From NCBI GenBank assembly GCA_930367215.1, contig OV884058.1, forward strand, positions 217,166,208-217,230,207: a stretch of 64,000 nucleotides of DNA, in the 5' to 3' direction. How positions within the stretch are numbered: the stretch's first letter is position 1; the number at the start of each line of letters is the position of its first letter. The notes beneath the pieces are model-generated. The model made no database searches. It saw only the letters and a program-made list of their open reading frames with translations, and was not told the origin of the DNA. Positions 44,738 to 54,755 of this stretch are shown here, in pieces. Source of the stretch: Pollenia angustigena. Taxonomy: Eukaryota; Arthropoda; Insecta; Diptera; Polleniidae. The translations under genes and the position numbers were made by a program.

Positions 44738-46682
44738 TCAATTATTGGCAATATCCATCCTTGTAGAAGTTGACGCTTGTGGTTCTGATGATCTTGTTTT
44801 CTTCGTAGGTTGTTCATATTCATGGTCTGAGTCTGTATCGTCATCCGAGATACACATACTATTCAAGGGCGTGTTTCTTTCACTGTGTCCACCAATTTCA
44901 ATGTCTTCATCTTCGGTGCTTTCTTCAAACTGCATAATTGTGGAACTCCACCAACAAACCTCCGCAAGCAATGCATCCAATTTTTTGCTTTTGAACCGCT
45001 TTTCAAATGGCATGGTCACCTGGTGGAACCTCTCTCCTTGTTCGTCTGATTCCTGAGGTGATTGTGCCAAAAAAGTATCGAGGTGGTGGTGCAAGAAATG
45101 CAATTTCAGCGTCATGGATGCACCGATTTTTTCGAAATAAAACAGCAACCTGTCCACTCGTTGCTGTATCTCTTCTCGCTGGACACTGTTCTTTCCTAGA
45201 ACGCCTTCTATTACTTCTTTCAATGCGTTCCATGCATGTTGGTGGTCGTGATGCTCTGAAAGCAAATGTGTGAAAGAATCACTTTTGATCAATTTCCGAA
45301 TATCAGGTCCATTGAGAATACCTGTTTTAAATACATAAGAAAAACGAAAAAATTATTGGTAATGCGAATGTATAGAAATTAACAAATTTAGATATGACAA
45401 TATTGAAATACAGAGTACGATACGTACCGTTTTTAATTTTATCATCACTGAGTTTCGGAAAGATGGATTTCAAAAAGTCAAAGGCGCCGTTAACTTTTTT
45501 GACCACCACTTCAACGAATTTCCCAGCTATTCCCAGTTTCATGTGGAGCGGTGGCAACAAAATATCATCCAGGTCCTTTATCATAGGTTCATTGCGTAAT
45601 TTTAATTGTTTGTTGAGCTCGGGAGTTCTTCCTTTCCAATCTTTACATTGATATTGATTTCCTTTGTATCGTGAATCCCAATTACAAAGGAAGCAGAAGT
45701 ATTTTGGATATCCGCCCTTTTCTATAATCCCTTGTAGTATGTTGACCACCTTCAGATCGCAACAAATGTTCCATTTGTGTTCATCGTATTTAATTTTCTT
45801 CAAAATTTCGCCCAATGCTTCATACGTTTCCTTCATAGTTGTGCTGAATCCCAATGGAATGCATGGTTTTTTATTTTTTTTGTGCAGCAGCACAGCCTTC
45901 AAACTAGTAACTGAACCATCGATGAATAAACGCCAGTCGCCAGCGATATAATCCATTCCCAATTTTTTCACTAAACCTGGGATATCATGGCAGTACGTGA
46001 ACGTATTTGCCTCGTCAACGGAATAAAATTTCTGAAAATCAGCTTGGCGTTGTCGGTATGATGTTGCGCTGACATTTTGCTGTGTGAGTTTTCTTCTCTT
46101 CAAAAATGATGTCAGCCATTCGGAGTCGTGTTGTGATAGTCCCAGCTTGGCCACAATGTAATCCATTTCGATTTGTGGTAGCGGTTGTGGTGCACTATTT
46201 TCAATATCGGGTATCCAATCAGCATCATCCAAATCGGTCGGATTGGTGAAAACGGTTTCGGCTAGCAGGGACACAGTATCCGCACTCGGAGGTTTAGGTG
46301 CATCGGTATCAGCAGGGCGTTGCACTGGAAGTGTGGCAGTAAATGCAGCAGTGTATACTTTTGTTTTCAATTGTTGTCTGTTTAATCCAGGACGAAAATT
46401 TATGCATGCATAGCACCTGGATTCATCATGTCCAGTTGTGTCTTCCACCCAAATTACTGGCTTCATAAAAGATAACTTTCTACTTTTTCCGTGAATCCAT
46501 TTAAGAAGGGTAGTATAACAACTGTTGCACACTGTGTTCGGCGTAAAATTTGCACCACTTAAATCTGCTTCATCGAAATAATTACAATACGCGGTTTTGA
46601 ATTGCTCAGTAAACAAATTTTTTCGATCTTTTTTCTGTATTTTTCGGACGATATGACCACAAACGTAACAATATTCATCCAA
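44738..46682 (-). CDS. Transposase-like protein, two exons, start codon uncertain
   Basis: Exon 1 is 46682-45428 and exon 2 is 45321-44738. The intron (45427-45322, 106 nt) has GTACGT and CAG ends, and the joined frame passes through K-N-G-I-L-N-G-P. From TTG at 46682 this gives 612 codons; the frame stays open up to a stop at 46731 but has no ATG. The N-terminus has Cys pairs at about residues 5/8, 52/55 and 90/93. The middle has FIDGS (Asp ~255), NICCDLKVVNIL (Asp ~309), CFLCNWDSR (330-338) and LLPPLHMKLG (~376-384). I know this pattern from a large family in arthropods and Hydra. It is probably a DDE-type transposase acting on the flanking repeats; the third acidic residue is not assigned. 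An ATA stands where an initiator might be. Confidence 0.8.
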
Positions 46683-47185
46683 ATATGGGCACTTGTTGTT
46701 TTCGATATTGATATATTTTATGTTTTGTTGTTATTCACTTTTAAAAAACTGGAGAAAAATCACTTTTACTGTTCGCGTTCGTCGGCACTGGCTGAATGCC
46801 AAAAATCGATCAATGCACACCTATAAATACTACGTATTTTTGAATATTTTACTGCCAGGTACTTATAAATGGGCGCATATTTTAAGGGCGGCTGGCTATA
46901 TACCTGATTCAGCACTTGTACGTTTCAAACTGTGCAAAACTTTCCAAATAATGACCACCCTTAAATGTGGGTGCAATTTCTGTAAAAAAAATCATATAGG
47001 TAGCCACCGGAAAAACCCAAATAATAAAAAGGTCCACTTTCCGTTTAATTGTCCACGTACATTTATTACCGCAATCATAAAAATCAAATAACCTTTTGTT
47101 TATTCCTTTTTTTTTTTTTAATTCTCAGAATCATGAAAAAGGTGTCAATGTTTTCTCCAAATAATGTTGTGCATATCTCGAGCAA

Positions 47186-47712
47186 ATTTTTGAAATTCAT
47201 ACATTTACTTAATTGTGAATAAATGACAAACGCGTGCATCGATTTTTATGATCTTTGTCTCATTTTGCTCATAGGTTATGTGACTTTGCGAAAAAATAAC
47301 TAGACTTGAAACTTTTTTCCATTTTGGATTTTTTATGTATTTTAAAAAAAAAAAATTTAAATTTTTAGGCAAAAAATAATTTTTTCCCTTCATACATTCA
47401 TTTTTAACTTCGAAAGTGTTACTTGTATAGGAAAACAATATATAAACAGATTAAGGGAATTGTAATTCTTAATTTTTTAAAATTTATTTCAACTAAATTG
47501 GGCTTAGTGGTTGTCGAGCTATGTCAAACATCAGGGCCTAAACGTGATAAATTCCCCTATACGATAGTATTAACTTCAAATCGATACTAACTTCAAATCG
47601 CAGGTAAGAAGACAAAACGAATGATGCAGAAATTCTTCTTTTTGGGTCTAATTTCACATACAGTTCACAGAATTGAGTTGGCAATCAACTAACTGAAAAA
47701 TGTTGTACTGTG
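47186..47712. repeat. Right terminal inverted repeat of the 4-kb transposon
   Basis: 527 bp, inverted partner of 43705-44222, with the tip TGTTGTACTGTG at 47712. The high similarity along the whole length points to a recent or gene-converted pair. Confidence 0.95.
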
Positions 47713-47810
47713 AAAGGTACTTTAATTCAAAAAGGTACTTTAATTCAAAAAGGTTCTTTTATTCAAAAAGGCACTTTTATTCAAAAAAGTACTCTTATTC
47801 CTAAAAGTTT
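47713..47810 (+). repeat. 18-bp minisatellite, right part
   Basis: Five or so units (ACTTTAATTCAAAAAGGT, then ACTTTTATTCAAAAAGGC and decaying variants). It resumes exactly after the AAA duplication of the transposon. Confidence 0.93.
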
Positions 47811-47940
47811 TATTTTGTTGTTACTTTTTCATGTTAAGTTTATCCCACTGTATGCAATTTTATACTACATGCAGCAAACATACTTAATAACATCAGTTTG
47901 TTAACAAATGAACTTGACAATAGTAATTGCCCTCACTTAC

Positions 47941-48099
47941 CCGTAATATTCTAAATGGACTATCACGCAAAAGACACACTTGTTCTTCTAGAGGTTGCTG
48001 TTCATGTTGAAGTGGTGTTTCCAAAGACGATTCACCGTCTTCTAATTCATGATTTCCTTTGGGACGACTCCGATCAATTATCATGGAAAATATATAAAA
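47941..48099 (-). CDS. Host gene, coding exon 2 (53 codons), product unknown
   Basis: The exon runs from a TTTTTTTTTAG acceptor (48100) to a GTAAGTG donor (from 47940), both phase 0, 159 nt. It encodes FYIFSMIIDRSRPKGNHELE, then an acidic and Gln-rich stretch (DGESSLETPLQHEQQPLEEQ) and VCLLRDSPFRILR. It joins in frame to the exon at 48268. Codon and residue use is that of a normal gene, unlike its surroundings. I do not recognise the family. The next intron starts here and runs into the minisatellite and the 4-kb transposon. No later exon was found in the window. Confidence 0.75.
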
Positions 48100-48267
48100 C
48101 TAAAAAAAAACAAAGAAAATTAGATTTTTATTAAATTTTATTCAGTTTAACAGCAAATTTTAAATCGTCAAATGTCAAAAATCTGATACATTATGGCAAA
48201 TTTACAATATTACAGTTTTGATTCTTCGAAATTTAAACGTTTGTTTTCAAAAGTTTTTTTTACTCAC

Positions 48268-48461
48268 TTTATTACTCGGTCTTCTTGACTTCAAAACATT
48301 TTTCACCACCTGCGGTTGAGACTCTACAATTTCCGGGGAAATGGCCACGTTGCCAGTGTGGAACGCGTTTAATAATTTCGACATTTTAAATGATTTTGTA
48401 CAGTTACTGAGCTGGAACGACATTTGTAAAATTCAAATTCAATAGAACAAACTTTTGTAAT
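48268..48461 (-). CDS. Host gene, first coding exon (52 codons), product unknown
   Basis: ATG at 48423 starts MSFQLSNCTKSFKMSKLLNA, followed by FHTGNVAISPEIVESQPQVV and KNVLKSRRPSNK. A GTGAGT donor follows at 48267, phase 0, after exactly 156 coding bases. In-frame stops precede the ATG. A pyrimidine-rich CTCTCTATTTACAG acceptor at 48462 suggests an upstream non-coding exon, so 48461-48424 would be 5' UTR. A second Met at codon 14 could also serve. No signal peptide is visible. The 168-base intron to exon 2 is of normal fly size. The function is unknown. Confidence 0.75.
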
Positions 48462-48799
48462 CTGTAAATAGAGAGAAAAGAAAGTTTTAGATATAATAAT
48501 AATATATAAAATACATATTCCGATATATTAATTTGTAGATAACGTAATCAAGTGGCATTTAATACCAATTAATATTATTAACTTAATAAACGCTTCTTTT
48601 TCATTCATTATAATATTTTAATGGTTACAATGGTTCTTTATTATCTTTCATTTCAAATTATTATTTAGTTTAAATTTTTTTTCACACATAAATTGATGTG
48701 AAAGAGTTTTATAGAGATTGTGAAATATTATCGAGGTAATATACATACATACATTCAAATTACACCGTTTCCTATTACAAAATTTAAAAAAATAATAAT

Positions 48800-48940
48800 A
48801 AGATTTTGTTTGTCTTGTTCAATTTCGTTCCCAATTTGTATTATTGAGAAATACACTGAAATTTATTGTTATTTCACTGGTTGCTAAAACCAGATTATCA
48901 GGAAACATTCTCCCAAAAAAAAACTAGATTAAAGTTAGTT
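48800..48940. repeat. Interspersed repeat shared with 31605-31760
   Basis: Same block order as the first copy (GAAATTTATTGTT, CACTGGTTGCT, GGAAACATTCTCCCAAAAAA). The family is unknown; it may be an untranslated part of a LINE or a decayed MITE. Confidence 0.6.
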
Positions 48941-49777
48941 AAAATGAAAACTTAATTTTACGTAGCAGGAATTCTGAAACAATTTTGCCGTCTAACAAAT
49001 TCAGCATTAAGGAGATGTTCTTATATTTCCTCGAATTTTTCAGGGTTGGAAGATGAATTAGTTTAAAATGGTTCTCATACGGAGGCAAATTGATATTCGG
49101 CTTCCAATGTAGTGTTCGGAGACAGAATAAAAGAAATTGCTTCTGTACGAATTCCAGTTTTTAGAATGTACTTCATACTGGTCAGACGACTGAGGCTTAT
49201 TCCACAAGAGGTTTCACTAATGATATATATATATATATATTTGATTGTCTTAAAACATATAGAGATAATTAAACTCCTTTCCCCAACGTTTGGCCTTGTA
49301 AACAGTCTGCGATATATGTGCATTAGAACACAGTTCATGATCATGTAATACACCTAGATCAAGAAAAACCTCCACTCTTTCAAGTTAATACTTATTAAGT
49401 ATATTATTATCCAACTTCTGTAGAATAACATATGCTTACATTATCCCGAGTCATAAAGTATACAGAGATGGAAAAAGTGACGTAAGAAAAATGCCTAAAT
49501 CATTTGCGAGGGCAGCTTTCGAAGAAAGAGAAAGAAAACGTTTTTTGTAAGTGAAGTGACAATGCGTAAAAACAGGCCGCTTCTATCTACACAAATTGCA
49601 TAATCAAAACAAAAAACGCAAAAAGGGCAGCTTTCGAAGAAAAAGACAGAAAAAACACAATATTTTCTGTCTCGTGACGCCTCTGTCAGAACCATTTCAT
49701 TTATGGCACACCATAAGTTTAAACTGTCTTGATTATCTTAAAGTAAGGAAAATATAAGCTTTTGAAACCAAGGAAAA

Positions 49778-50352
49778 CCCAGCGGTAACTAGAATGAGTA
49801 AAGAGGCCTAACAGAAGGCCTTATTTAGCAGTCACAAGCAGTCAGAAGCGCTTCTCGCCGCATTCCATACTTATTTATTTTTTACACAGGTTGTCATTGG
49901 GCGCAAGGCCTTCCACACTTCCTTTAAAAACAACTTCGATCCCTTCCCAAAGAAGGTAGTAAGGAAGGTCACTAAAAATAAAAAGTAAATAAAACTGAAC
50001 ACCTTCGTCCCAATTCACACGTTGCAAGTCTTATTGATCAGCTTTCTACTTTATAACGAGAGTGAAGAGAGGAAATTAAACGTTTCTCTCTCACTCTCTC
50101 TCGCCTATAAGGTAGCCAGCTAATCAATAAGACTTACAAAGTGTGAATTGGCACTTCCTTTCTCCCTTTTCAAAGATGGGAGTAGCGAATGTGTACTGAA
50201 TATTTCAGAAGGTCTTTTAAAAAGAAGTTTATACCTTCTAGAAGGCATACTTCTGAAGGCAGGATATCATGCGAAGCGAATCTTTTAGAAAGGAGTATAG
50301 AGGCCTTCAAAAAGGCCTGCCACTTGCGGTCCTTTCAATATTTACCGCTGGG
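49778..50352. mobile_element. CCCAGCGG-ended element, copy 2
   Basis: It starts CCCAGCGGTAAC and ends in the complement of CCCAGCGGTAAA, with AA on both sides. It interrupts the LINE between codons of YADDVKL and FLG; only two bases (TT on the LINE strand) are duplicated. It is 575 bp. AAGGCCTT-like motifs recur at both ends, unlike the GGAATC motifs of copy 1. A 142-bp MITE is nested inside. Confidence 0.7.
50011..50152. mobile_element. 142-bp MITE-like inverted repeat
   Basis: CAATTCACACGTTGCAAGTC at the left is mirrored by GACTTACAAAGTGTGAATTG at the right. GTCTTATTGA and GCCTATAAGGTAGC blocks resemble parts of the M1 family (TCTTATTGAC, GCCTATAAAGTAGC), so it may be a shorter relative. 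Confidence 0.7.
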
Positions 50353-50519
50353 AAGCTTTACATCATCTGCATATATTAATATTTTGGAATATTTAATACA
50401 AGATGGTAAATCTTTAATGAATAATATGAATAATAAAACACCCAAGTGACTACCTTGAGGGACTCCGGATGGAACTGGTATAACTCAACCATCTCTGTAA
50501 ATTTTAACTAAGTAGAGGA

Positions 50520-51095
50520 TGGGCCAGAGGTCTGTTTGTTTGTTGGCTTATAGGCTCCTAAGCTACTGAACCGATCTTCCTAAATTTTTTACTGAAACCT
50601 CATGTGAGCCCCGGAAATAAAATAGGCTACCTATTTTTTTGATAGGGGATGGGGAAGTGGTACACTCCATAGGATGCCAATATTAAGTATCGCATATCTT
50701 AAGAGCCGCTGCACCAATTTTCTTGAACTTTTTGCAGTAGGATCTTCTGAGCCCCGAAATTGAAAAAAATAAAACAGCAGGGGAAGTGGTGGCCTCCATC
50801 GGACGCCAATGTTAAATATTGCATATCTTAAGAACCGTTGTATTGATAGTGTTCTTACTTGGTAGGAGTCAATCTTATAGTAAACTTCACCTTTGAAAAT
50901 AAAAACTAAGGGTGCAGGCGCAGGTGGAGCAATACCCCCCATAGGATACATATATTAAATATATCGCGTAACTGAAAAACTATTATAGCTAGAGTCATCA
51001 AACGTAGCTAAAGCCAATATTATGGTAAATTATAAGTATTAAAATAAAAATGGGCGGGCAGACGGAGGAAGAGCAGTACCCCCTTTGAATATCAG
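50520..51095 (+). mobile_element. Partial Helitron related to 8371-9673
   Basis: CTGTTTGTTTGTTGGCTTAT and ACTGAACCGATCTTCC near the left are typical of the 5' region of insect Helitrons. Blocks ATAGGATGCC, CATATCTTAAGA, TAGGATCTTC and GGCGGGCAGA follow in the order seen in the 8.4-9.6 kb Helitron. Neither the TC nor the CTAG end is intact. Confidence 0.7.
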
Positions 51096-51627
51096 AAGAT
51101 TAAAGTCTTCAAGCTTTGTAGGAAATAAATAGTCACCCCTATCGCAAACAACTTCTCCCATGAAAATGTTCCCAAATTTTTTTATTTTGTATTGTGAATG
51201 ATTCCCATAACAAAACTTTTCGCATGAAACGTGTGAATTGCAACAAAAATAGTGTGAAATGAAACAAAAAATGGTTTTTTTTTCACACAATTGTTTCTGT
51301 ATCTATTTTTTGCGAGAATTATTTGTCATTTAAATAATTTTCCAGCAATTATTGGAAGGATGCGAGAAAAAATGTTTCTATAACAATATTTTGCAAAAAG
51401 TTTCTTTCAACAACTGTGAAAATAAGTCACATTTGAAATTGGTGGCGAGAAAAACAAAATGTAGATATTTTGAATTTAAAATATGTTTATATACTATAAA
51501 TAAATAAAAAAATAGAAGGAATATAAATGATGAATGCATAATTTATATGATGAAAATAAACAAAAAACAATTGTTATATTTTGTTATATTAAATTTTTTT
51601 TTAGCCTCTTCTTGTTTTGGATTTAAT
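51096..51627. other. AT-rich spacer, no gene
   Basis: A frame at 51039-51290 (minus) overlaps the Helitron tail and is not recognisable. Nothing else is seen. Confidence 0.4.
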
Positions 51628-52898
51628 CAGTGTTGCCAGATAAATTTGTGTCAAAATCGTCAATTTCCTGAGAAAAAAATAAAAAAGATCGTCTTTTTTG
51701 TTATAAGAATCGTGCAATTTAAGATCAATTTTAAACAAATTTGTTTCGACTTTTATTATAAAATAATCAAACAAAAACATAGTTAAAGTTCATGGGTATT
51801 TAATAATTTCTTTAATCTGATAACAATTTAAAATTGTTATTTTTCTCTGGAGAAGTTACACAAAGGCATGAGAAAATATCATTTTAAACAAAAAATAAAA
51901 TAAATATTTTTACAAAAGCAAAAAGAAACCAAACTTAATTAAACAATCCTTTTTTAAAATAGATATATACATATTTACAAAAACCGAGATCAAAATGGAA
52001 AATTTTTAAATTAAATCAGCTTTGATAACAGTATTATAAATATTCTGGGTTTTTATGGAATTGATAGTGACAACGTTGTTTTATATTTATATCGTATGTA
52101 GTCCGAAATAGTATATTATTGAAATTTAACTATATCGGTTTACAAATGGCTGAGATATTAATCTTTAAAAAACCTATTCCTATAATCTTTTTCTTTTTTA
52201 CCTGAAATAGACTAAGTAGAATAGCTAGTAGTTAAAATTAAAAAAATCGGTTCATAAATAAACGGGTTAAAGACCCAGTAAAATCTTCGCCTACAAAATA
52301 ATATGTTAAGTAATCAGAAACACATAAAAGCACTACATACAATTCTACTGAAAAACTAATGAATTTAACAAGGGTTGTGCCAAAATGAACAAATTCAAAA
52401 GTAAGTAATTTTTTTTATCTAAATACATCCAGAAAAAAGTAGTTATCGAAGTTCTTATGGAAAAAAGCTACTAAATAACGAGTGAAAGAAGCTTTCCATT
52501 TTGACAAAGTTTTTACTGGGAGACAAACAAATTTCTTTCTTGCCGGAATAATGGTTTTGGCACAAAAGTTTACATATAAGATAATAATATCAAATATCAA
52601 TCATATTTTGCTTATGTATAAATAAATAAGCCAAGTCGGTCCATTACTTTCCCTCGAAATTTTGCTTTTGCAGATACATTTTTTAGGGAAGAGACAAACA
52701 ATTTCGAGGACAATTTTTACAATAGGGATACATATAAAAATTTAACCCTTGTTTCTTAGGATATCTAATAAACAAACATATAAAAATATTTACAATTATC
52801 TTATTTCGAAGACTAAGTGTAAAACGCAACGGCAACAATTTCATTAAAAGCAAAAACAAAATCAAAAATATTTTATAAATTTGTTGTTGCTTTCTACA

Positions 52899-52913
52899 GG
52901 TTAGGTTAGGTTA
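52899..52913 (+). repeat. TTAGG-like 3' tail of the retrotransposon
   Basis: GGTTAGGTTAGGTTA forms the 3' terminus of the element (complement on the element strand). It is the short simple repeat tail in place of poly-A, and it matches the TTAGG telomere unit of many insects. Confidence 0.8.
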
Positions 52914-54755
52914 AAGTGGCCGGTCACAAAGACCCCGCATAGACCAAATAGGTCCTTAGCGTTACCACGATGTGCGATTGTCCACAGAAGAATATTAGAA
53001 AAAGGTCATTCTGATGTAATGGTACTCAGAGTACCCCACACTCTCTTGACGAATGCCAGGAGTCTCATTAACCCAATTCCGGAGACTTCCCCAAGACCTT
53101 GGAGGTAATGATCTCCCAGACAGTTCGCCCTGGAGCGCACGAGTGCCGGACAGTAGCAGACTAAATGCTCCACTGTCTCCTTTTCCCCTGGTACCCCACA
53201 GAATCTACAGTTGTCACTGTTCAACCGCCCCGCCCTACGGGCGTGTACCGCAGTCCAACAATGACCCGTCAAAAAGCCTACCAGAAGTCTACAGTCCCTT
53301 CTCGGTAATGACAGAAGAATTTTCGTCGACACTGGATCATAGGATCCCCACATTACCCTGGAGACCCTGCACGTTCTGGTGCTATCCCAAATCGCCTCTG
53401 ATCTCCTCCGTATAGCAGAGTCCGTATCCCTCCTTATGTTCTGAATCGGAGCTGGAATAGCCATCACCCTATCGTATGGTAAATGGACCCCCCGTTTCGC
53501 CAATTCGTCCGCTTCCTCGTTGCCTTCTATGCCCTGGTGGCCACGAACCCAATAGATGTGAACTCTATTATTCGCACAGAGTCCATCCATCGAGTCCCTA
53601 CACTCCTGGACGATCGAAGAGTATGAATAGTCAGCGGTTATCGCCCTGATCGCCGCCTGACTATCGATGTAAAAATTTACGTGCGAGTTCCCAGTAATGG
53701 AATTACGTGCCAAATCAGCAGCCATTTTGGCCGCAAATATCTCCGCCTGGAATATGCTGCAGTAATCGGGAAGCTTATAAGATTCCCGAATGCCCAGTTC
53801 CCGGCAGAAGACTGCAGCTCCAACTCCGTCCTCCATTTTGGAACCGTCAGTATAGAAACTGAAGGTCCCATGGTCGGATCGGAGTCCTGCCAACCAGCCG
53901 TCCTCCTCCAAGGTAACTCGTGGTCTCCTTCCAAATGTCAGCCTCGGAATGGTGTAGTCACTGCTACAATCTATTCCCCTTATAATACTGTCATGACCAT
54001 AAGGTCCGTATGCAAACTGTCCCGTCGCTCTTAAGCGGATCGCAGACTTTCTCGCTGTTCCTTCTGCCACCAGATGAATCGGCTGCAAGTCCAGGATCAC
54101 ATCCAGAGCCGCAGTCGGTGTACTACGCAAGGCACCGGTGATACTAAGTTCGGCGAGTCTCTGTACGCCCGTTAGCATATTCCGGTACGATTTCTTATTC
54201 AATGCCGTCCACCATACAAGTATCCCGTAGAGTAAGATTGGTCTCGCCACCGATGTGTAGACCCAATGTGTAAGAGCAGGGGTTAGACCCCACGTCTTGC
54301 CCAGCATTCCTTTACATGCGTAGAGCGCATTCGTTGCCTTTTTCACCCTCTCTTCCACATTCAATCTCCACTACAGTTTGCTGTCCAATATTACTCCCAG
54401 GTACTTTGTGTGGTATTTAAGTTCCAGGCTAGTACCCCCTAGTCTAGGTTTCCTCCATGGACCAACTTTGTACCTTTTCGTAAATAGTACTAGGTCCGTC
54501 TTCTCGGGATTAACTCCCAGTCCTACGCCGGCTGCCCACTGGTTGATGATCGCCAGCGTAGCCTCCATTACAGAACTAATAGTGTTCAGATCCTTGCCAG
54601 CAACTAACACCGCCACGTCATCTGCGTATGCGGTTATCTTTGCCGCACCGTCCTGAAGTCCATTGAGAAGTTCGTTGACGACAAGCGTCCAAAGCATTGG
54701 TGAGAGCACCCCTCCCTGGGGAGTTCCACGGTGTGCCCTCCTCATTAATCTAGAA
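52900..54755 (-). mobile_element. 5'-truncated non-LTR retrotransposon (R1/LOA/I-like) with 13-bp target duplication
   Basis: TTGCTTTCTACAG stands at both sides (52887-52899 and 54756-54768). The element is 1856 bp, inserted in reverse orientation. Its 3' end on the minus strand is TTTAACCTAACCTAACC. The 5' end is lost within the reverse transcriptase, as is usual after incomplete reverse transcription. Confidence 0.92.
53006..54755 (-). pseudogene. ORF2 3' part: reverse transcriptase, RNase H and Cys-rich tail, one stop
   Basis: From the right: RRAHRGTPQGGVLSPMLWTL (RT motif), ITAYADDVAVLVAG (catalytic YADD), VNPEKTDLVLF, and YLGVILDSKL. One in-frame TAG (54373-54371) follows, then the same frame continues with NVEERVKKATNALYACKGML. 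The RNase H domain follows with FYTDGSKMEDGVGAAVF (Asp), FQAEIFAAKMA (Glu), FYIDSQAAIRAI (Asp) and WVRGHQGIEGNEEADELAK (His, Asp). The C-terminal CRFCGVPGEKETVEHLVCYC is a Cys/His cluster. The end is a stop at 53006. Apart from the TAG the frame is intact for about 580 codons, so the insertion is young. RNase H places it near I, R1 or LOA. Confidence 0.92.

Larger units (their letters stand above)
43705..47712 (-). mobile_element. 4008-bp DNA transposon with ~520-bp inverted repeats (CMC/Chapaev3-like candidate)
   Basis: It starts CACAGTACAACA and ends TGTTGTACTGTG. AAA on each side (43702-43704 and 47713-47715) is a 3-bp duplication: the array unit had five A and is restored when the element is removed. 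The inverted repeats run 43705-44222 and 47186-47712 and differ by a few substitutions and an indel near the tips. Inside are a two-exon gene on the minus strand and a small nested inverted-repeat element. CAC...GTG ends with a 3-bp duplication fit the CMC group, Chapaev3 branch, but this assignment is an inference. Confidence 0.93.
49030..50510 (-). pseudogene. LINE reverse-transcriptase remnant (Jockey/CR1-like), split by an insertion
   Basis: From the right, the minus strand reads IPVPSGVPQGSHLGVLLFIL, FIKDLPSCIKYSKILIYADD and VK, which are the GVPQGSHLG and catalytic YADD motifs. The insertion 49778-50352 follows directly. After it come NQDSLNLWCAINE and, near 49380-49260, LDLGVLHDHELCSNAHISQT and VYKAKRWG. 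The order is that of a LINE reverse transcriptase. Only the 3' half is present, with frameshifts and an (AT)n tract at 49219-49240. Confidence 0.75.

Noticed and set aside
52899..52913. Interstitial telomere
   Set aside because: Only two and a half units, exactly at the 3' end of a LINE and inside its target duplication.
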